NCBI GenBank assembly: GCA_964561605.1
Contig: CAZLQD010000012.1
Span: forward strand, 124,001-188,000
DNA length: 64,000 nucleotides
Reading direction: 5' to 3'
Source of the DNA: JALUZX01 sp964561605
GTDB taxonomy: Bacteria > Planctomycetota > UBA1135 > JALUZX01
Of the stretch, positions 60,741 to 64,000 are shown piece by piece. Made by a program: the position numbers and the translations under genes. Every line of letters begins with the position of its first letter. Within the stretch, counting starts at the first letter, position 1. The notes beneath the pieces were generated by a model. It saw only the letters and a program-made list of their open reading frames with translations. It was not told the origin of the DNA and did no database searches.

Positions 60741-61750
60741 GACGGAAAGAGGGCGGCCTCGCCGGGAGGCCCTCCGGTCTCCCCCAGGTGGTTCCTGCCT
60801 GCGGGGGTGAGGATTCGCCCCTTGGGGGTCTTCTCCAGGAAGCCCAGGCGGATCAGGAAAGGCTCGTAGACCTCCTCGATCGTATCTTCGGCCTCGGCCA
60901 CGGCGGCGGCGATGGTCTTGAGGCCCAGGGGCCTTCCGTGGGCCCTGGCGAGGACCATCAGGATGCGCCGGTCCATCTCCTCCAGGCCCACGGCATCGAT
61001 TCCCAGGCGTTCCAGGGTCTTCTTGGCCACCTCTTCGTCGATGGAGCCCTTCCCGTTCACCTGGGCTTCGTCCCGTGCCCTTCTCAGGAACCGGAGGGCC
61101 ACTCTCGGGATTCCCCTGCTCCTCCGGGCCAGGATCCGGGCCCCCTCCTCCTCCAAGGGCACCTGGAGGAGGTCCGCCGCACGGCGGAGGATCCGGACCA
61201 GGTCCTCGGGAGGGTAGGGGTCGAGCCGTTCCAGGATGCCGAACCGCCCCCGGAAAGGGCTGGAGAGGAGACCTTCCCTGGTGGTGGCGGCCACGAGGGT
61301 GAAAGGCTGGAGGGCCACGTGGACCATCCGGGCCGCCGGTCCCTGGTCGATGGTGACGTCGATGGCGTGGTCCTCCATGGCGGAATAGAGGTATTCCTCC
61401 ACCGAGCGGGGCAGGCGGTGCACTTCGTCCAGGAAGAGCACGTCACCCCTCTCCAGGCGGGTCAGGATCCCCACCAGGTCCCTGGGCCTCTCCATGGCCG
61501 GGCCAGAGGTGGAGATGAAGTGGGCTCCCATCTCGGCGGCCAGGATCTGGGCCAGGGTGGTCTTCCCCAGGCCGGGAGGGCCGCAGAGGAGTACGTGGTC
61601 CAGGGGCTCCCCTCGGGCCTTGCAGGCCTGGAGGGCCAGCCTCAGGTTCTCCACGACCTTCTCCTGGCCCACGAACTCCTCGAGCCTGCCGGGGCGAAGG
61701 CTCCGGGCCAGGTCCTGGTCCTCTTCCAGACGGTCGGTCCAATAGGTCAT
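60737..61750 (-). CDS. ruvB: Holliday junction branch migration helicase RuvB
   Basis: Hexameric AAA+ motor that drives branch migration with RuvA. The 337-residue product has SLRPGRLEEFVGQEKV near residue 18, Walker A GPPGLGKTTLA near 58, Walker B LFLDEVHRLP near 107, and the sensor/Arg region ATTREGLLSSPFRGRFG near 155. The C-terminal winged helix (EEVYEPFLIRLGFLEKTPKGR) is present. Length is typical. ATG at 61750. A minus-strand promoter candidate lies about 210 bases upstream. ruvA and ruvC are not adjacent. Confidence 0.97.
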   Translation of the reverse strand: MTYWTDRLEEDQDLARSLRPGRLEEFVGQEKVVENLRLALQACKARGEPLDHVLLCGPPGLGKTTLAQILAAEMGAHFISTSGPAMERPRDLVGILTRLERGDVLFLDEVHRLPRSVEEYLYSAMEDHAIDVTIDQGPAARMVHVALQPFTLVAATTREGLLSSPFRGRFGILERLDPYPPEDLVRILRRAADLLQVPLEEEGARILARRSRGIPRVALRFLRRARDEAQVNGKGSIDEEVAKKTLERLGIDAVGLEEMDRRILMVLARAHGRPLGLKTIAAAVAEAEDTIEEVYEPFLIRLGFLEKTPKGRILTPAGRNHLGETGGPPGEAALFPS

Positions 61751-61959
61751 GAGACGAGCCTCCCCCGGAAGGCCATCCGGCGGAGGGCCGGGGGGCGGGC
61801 CCCTCCCGGCGGGAAGGGGTCGTCCCCGGCCCCGCAAGAAGGCTTCTGCAGGGCATCGGTTTCGAGACGGGCCCCGGGCCCGCCGCCGGCGAGGCCCTGT
61901 GGGGGGAAGAGAGGGCGGCCTCTTCTTCCCGCACGGGACCCCTCCATCCACGGCCGCCT

Positions 61960-61988
61960 ATTATCGGGTCCTTTCCCGGCCATTCCAG
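61960..61988 (-). promoter_or_regulatory. Possible ruvB-operon promoter
   Basis: On the minus strand, CTGGAA (61983-61988), a 17-base spacer and GATAAT (61960-61965) form a -35/-10 pair. The -10 is close to TATAAT; the -35 is weak. It lies about 210 bases upstream of ruvB. Confidence 0.3.
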
Positions 61989-62085
61989 GTTTCCCCTCTT
62001 CCGGGAGGGCCGATCTCCTGCCAGGCCGCCTCCCGGATGGGTCCTCCCCGTGCCGGCCGGCTCCGCCCCATCTCTTTTTCCGGGT

Positions 62086-62113
62086 TATCCTTTCCTGGAA
62101 AGGACCGGCCGGG
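62086..62113 (+). promoter_or_regulatory. Dyad-containing leader element, copy B
   Basis: TATCCT (62086-62091), the perfect 8-bp dyad TCCTTTCC-T-GGAAAGGA (62088-62104) and CCGGCCGGG (62105-62113) repeat the order seen at 56663-56692. A purine-rich GGAAGGGAG follows, as GGAAGG does at copy A. The similarity is visible over about 45 bases with small indels. Confidence 0.4.
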
Positions 62114-62364
62114 AAGAGGAAGGGAGATGCCATGGAGCCTTTCAGGGCCTGGGAACCGGGTCGACCGTCTCGCTTCGAGCCGTTCGGCCACCTCCGGGCG
62201 TGCGATCCCGCTCTTAAGCTGAGTCGGCCCGCACAAGGGAAAGGCTTCCCCTCGAGGGTTTCCTCTTTTCTCTATGGTCCTATACCTGGGCAAGAAGCTA
62301 AGATAGGTCTCTTCCGGACCGGGAGGCTCCCGGAAAGGGTGGGTTTCTCTCCCTGGCACAAAGG

Positions 62365-62394
62365 TTGCATCGATCCCGGGCCGGATTGTATGGG
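62365..62394 (+). promoter_or_regulatory. Possible promoter of the terminal lipoprotein gene
   Basis: TTGCAT (62365-62370), an 18-base spacer and TATGGG (62389-62394). It lies about 45 bases upstream of the lipoprotein start, with GGAGG at 62422-62426 between. Low confidence because TATGGG is a weak -10. Confidence 0.3.
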
Positions 62395-62436
62395 TATGGG
62401 ATGGAAACGAAACAGGCACGCGGAGGTCTGGCTGTG

Positions 62437-64000
62437 ATGAAGAACATCTGTTCCTGGGTCCTCGCGGGGGGGGTCGCCCTTCTGGGCACCTCTTTCTGGA
62501 GCTGTAGCGGAGGACAGGCGGGAAGTGCCACGGACCGGGGACCCTTCAAGGTGGAACTGATCACCAACGGGTTCTCCCCCCAGCTCTATCCCTACCGGAT
62601 CAAGGTGGCCGACAAGAACGGAAATCCCACCGACAGGATCGTGAACATCACGTCCCTCGATGTGCTCAAGGACAACGTCACGGCCAACAACGACGTCCTC
62701 CCCGTGGGAACCTGGCCCGATACGCCCCAGCTCCCCAACGGAAGCTCCGGGAACGAGTATCTCCAGATCAAGTTCAACAATCCCATCGAGAAGGACTCGG
62801 TCATGTCCAACCTCCTGGCCAACCTGAGTTCCAACTCGGGGCTGACCGGGAACCTCCAGGTCCTCCAGTACGAATACAACACCTCCGCCGAGAAGTCGGG
62901 CATGGTGAAGGGCCGGGCCTTCATCGGCGGCGGGTCCTACTTCTCCACGGGCACGACCCAGCTCACTTGGTACCAGTGCTTCATCAAGGTGGACAACGAC
63001 CACGTGGCGGTGAACCCGGACCTTCCCGCGGCCATCCGGAACCAGCTCACCGACGGGACCCACATCTACTTCCCCACGGGGTTCACCAATGCGGCCGACC
63101 TGATCGAGCCCACCTCTTTCGTGTTCATTCCCGACCAGGACGGAGACCTCTCCACCTACGAGACCTTCCCAAAGGCATCCGACGGCTACCTGATCCGGGT
63201 GGTCATCTCGAAGAGCGTGCAGGACATCAACGGGAAGTCTCTCTCCTCCACGGTCTGCGTGGCCACCACGGCGGGAACGGACAACGTGGAGCCCGAGATC
63301 ATCGGGTACAAGCGTAGCCAGAACGGCCTGGGCGGGCTGGAGATCCATCCCGGGAACGGTGAGACCGGCGTGGATCCCGACACGACGATCCTGATTTCCT
63401 TCAACAAGCCCGTCCAGCCCAGGGACGTGGGCGAGTTCGTTTCCACGACGAACCTGACCCCCGCCTTCCGGAGCCTGACCATCGAGTACAAGGTCCAGGG
63501 CAACGTCTACAAGACCCTCTACTGGGCCGAGCCTTTGACCTACGGGGATTTCTGCAACTTCAAGGTCGTTCCGGCCTACACCCTTCCCGGAAACCACGAG
63601 ATCAGCGTCAAGGTGGAGAAGACCGTCCGGGGGCTGAACATGCTCAACCCGGTCTCCAGCATCTCCACCAAGTTCACCACCGGAGAGGGCCCGGGCCTGG
63701 TGAACGCTCCCGTGGCACCCGAGGCGATCTACGTGGGAATGCGGGGAAGCAATTCGGGAGTGGCCGTCATCGACCTGAACGGTTTCGGCCAGGGGACGGG
63801 CGATCTGTCGGTCTCCAACTTCAAGAACAATCCCAACGTGGGGGCCCCCGGGGTGACTCCTCCCCTGGCTCCAGGAACGTCCAACCTGGACGCCGGAAGC
63901 GAAGGCGCCCTGACCCTCACCAAGGACTCCTCGGGGACCAACTTCCGCCTGGTGAAGCCTCCCGTGATCGGCCAGGTGGGGGACATGGCCATCGGCCAGC
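62437..64000 (+). CDS. Secreted lipoprotein with SbsA/Big_5-like Ig domains (partial, runs off window)
   Basis: Open frame from ATG 62437 to the window end (521 codons and counting, no stop). The N-terminus has a signal peptide with hydrophobic core LAGGVALLGTSFW and a Cys at residue 23 (FWSC) that fits a lipobox. The body holds repeats of bacterial Ig-like type: residues about 90-130 (IKFNNPIEKDSVMSNLLANL) and about 295-325 (PGNGETGVDPDTTILISFNK) are SbsA/Big_5-like strands. RBS GGAGG at 62422; a GTG one codon earlier is an alternative start. It is a surface-exposed protein of unknown role, probably long. Confidence 0.82.
   Translation, partial: MKNICSWVLAGGVALLGTSFWSCSGGQAGSATDRGPFKVELITNGFSPQLYPYRIKVADKNGNPTDRIVNITSLDVLKDNVTANNDVLPVGTWPDTPQLPNGSSGNEYLQIKFNNPIEKDSVMSNLLANLSSNSGLTGNLQVLQYEYNTSAEKSGMVKGRAFIGGGSYFSTGTTQLTWYQCFIKVDNDHVAVNPDLPAAIRNQLTDGTHIYFPTGFTNAADLIEPTSFVFIPDQDGDLSTYETFPKASDGYLIRVVISKSVQDINGKSLSSTVCVATTAGTDNVEPEIIGYKRSQNGLGGLEIHPGNGETGVDPDTTILISFNKPVQPRDVGEFVSTTNLTPAFRSLTIEYKVQGNVYKTLYWAEPLTYGDFCNFKVVPAYTLPGNHEISVKVEKTVRGLNMLNPVSSISTKFTTGEGPGLVNAPVAPEAIYVGMRGSNSGVAVIDLNGFGQGTGDLSVSNFKNNPNVGAPGVTPPLAPGTSNLDAGSEGALTLTKDSSGTNFRLVKPPVIGQVGDMAIGQ

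Larger units (their letters stand above)
61751..62436. other. Long gap upstream of the lipoprotein gene
   Basis: 686 bases without a firmly supported gene. It contains a possible minus-strand promoter for ruvB (61960-61988), the dyad element copy B (62086-62113), and a 101-codon frame from ATG 62132, with GGAAGGGAG upstream, ending at 62437. That frame uses codons unlike the neighbouring genes, so I do not call it. A + strand promoter candidate lies at 62365-62394. Confidence 0.5.

Noticed and set aside
62272..63597. Minus-strand frame of 441 codons at the window end
   Set aside because: It is antisense to an uninterrupted + frame with a signal peptide and Ig-like strands; the minus product has no recognisable domain.
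1..64000. CRISPR arrays, insertion sequences, rRNA genes, prophage genes
   Set aside because: No regularly spaced repeats, transposase motifs or rRNA-like stretches were seen in any intergenic region.

Overview
The window is chromosomal DNA from a GC-rich bacterium with strong G/C preference at third codon positions, dense gene packing and many ATGA/GTGA stop-start overlaps. Lipoprotein signal peptides and an LolCD-type exporter point to a Gram-negative (diderm) envelope. A planctomycete-like or related lineage is my best guess. It rests on an abridged division/cell-wall cluster without ftsZ, a NfeD-NfeD-FloA-hypothetical string, HEAT/TPR and beta-helix secreted proteins, and SelA with tRNA-Sec. 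I hold that placement with low to moderate confidence, because no rRNA or other marker gene here settles it.

Layout. 1-5341: cell-wall cluster, the end of murF, then mraY, an FtsW-LysM fusion, murG and murC. 5357-13177: accessory secreted proteins (a PKD/beta-helix lipoprotein, a second beta-helix protein and a subtilase) around dinB and a degenerate ADP-ribosylglycohydrolase. 13437-16471: polA and a tiny basic protein. 16531-21120: three tandem Na+-coupled symporters (AGCS, SNF, SSS). 21224-24128: recJ, dedA and a DprA-related protein in one overlapping operon. 24257-25928: selA and the selenocysteine tRNA. 26077-32778: a nucleoside-salvage operon (cdd, pyrimidine phosphorylase, CNT transporter, purine phosphorylase, deoC) with two paralogous GNAT-like genes behind it.

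33048-39329: a HEAT-like protein divergent from nfeD-nfeD-floA-hypothetical, then a small lipoprotein. 39334-43711: trmB-lysS-lolC/E-lolD. 44024-46468: a NifX-like protein and a GH127 glycosidase. 46636-50341: a LysR regulator followed by a sulfur cluster (SQR-like flavoprotein, DUF1641, TusE, DsrE2). This cluster runs convergently into a flavoprotein-SRPBCC fusion with a CxxC motif (50334-52403). 52895-55325: tRNA-Ala with a clear terminator, then an aminotransferase-glycosyltransferase pair. 55398-58350: an SH3-like secreted protein and a TPR/HExxH protein. 58372-61750: ruvB-spoIID-tgt. 62437-64000: the first part of a lipoprotein with Ig-like domains.

The most interesting items are the sulfur-handling cluster and its flavoprotein neighbour, the FtsW-LysM fusion with an internal ribosome-binding site, the isolated selA/tRNA-Sec pair, the pseudoenzyme-like ADP-ribosylglycohydrolase, and a dyad element repeated upstream of genes for secreted proteins. 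No CRISPR array, insertion sequence, rRNA or prophage gene was recognised.
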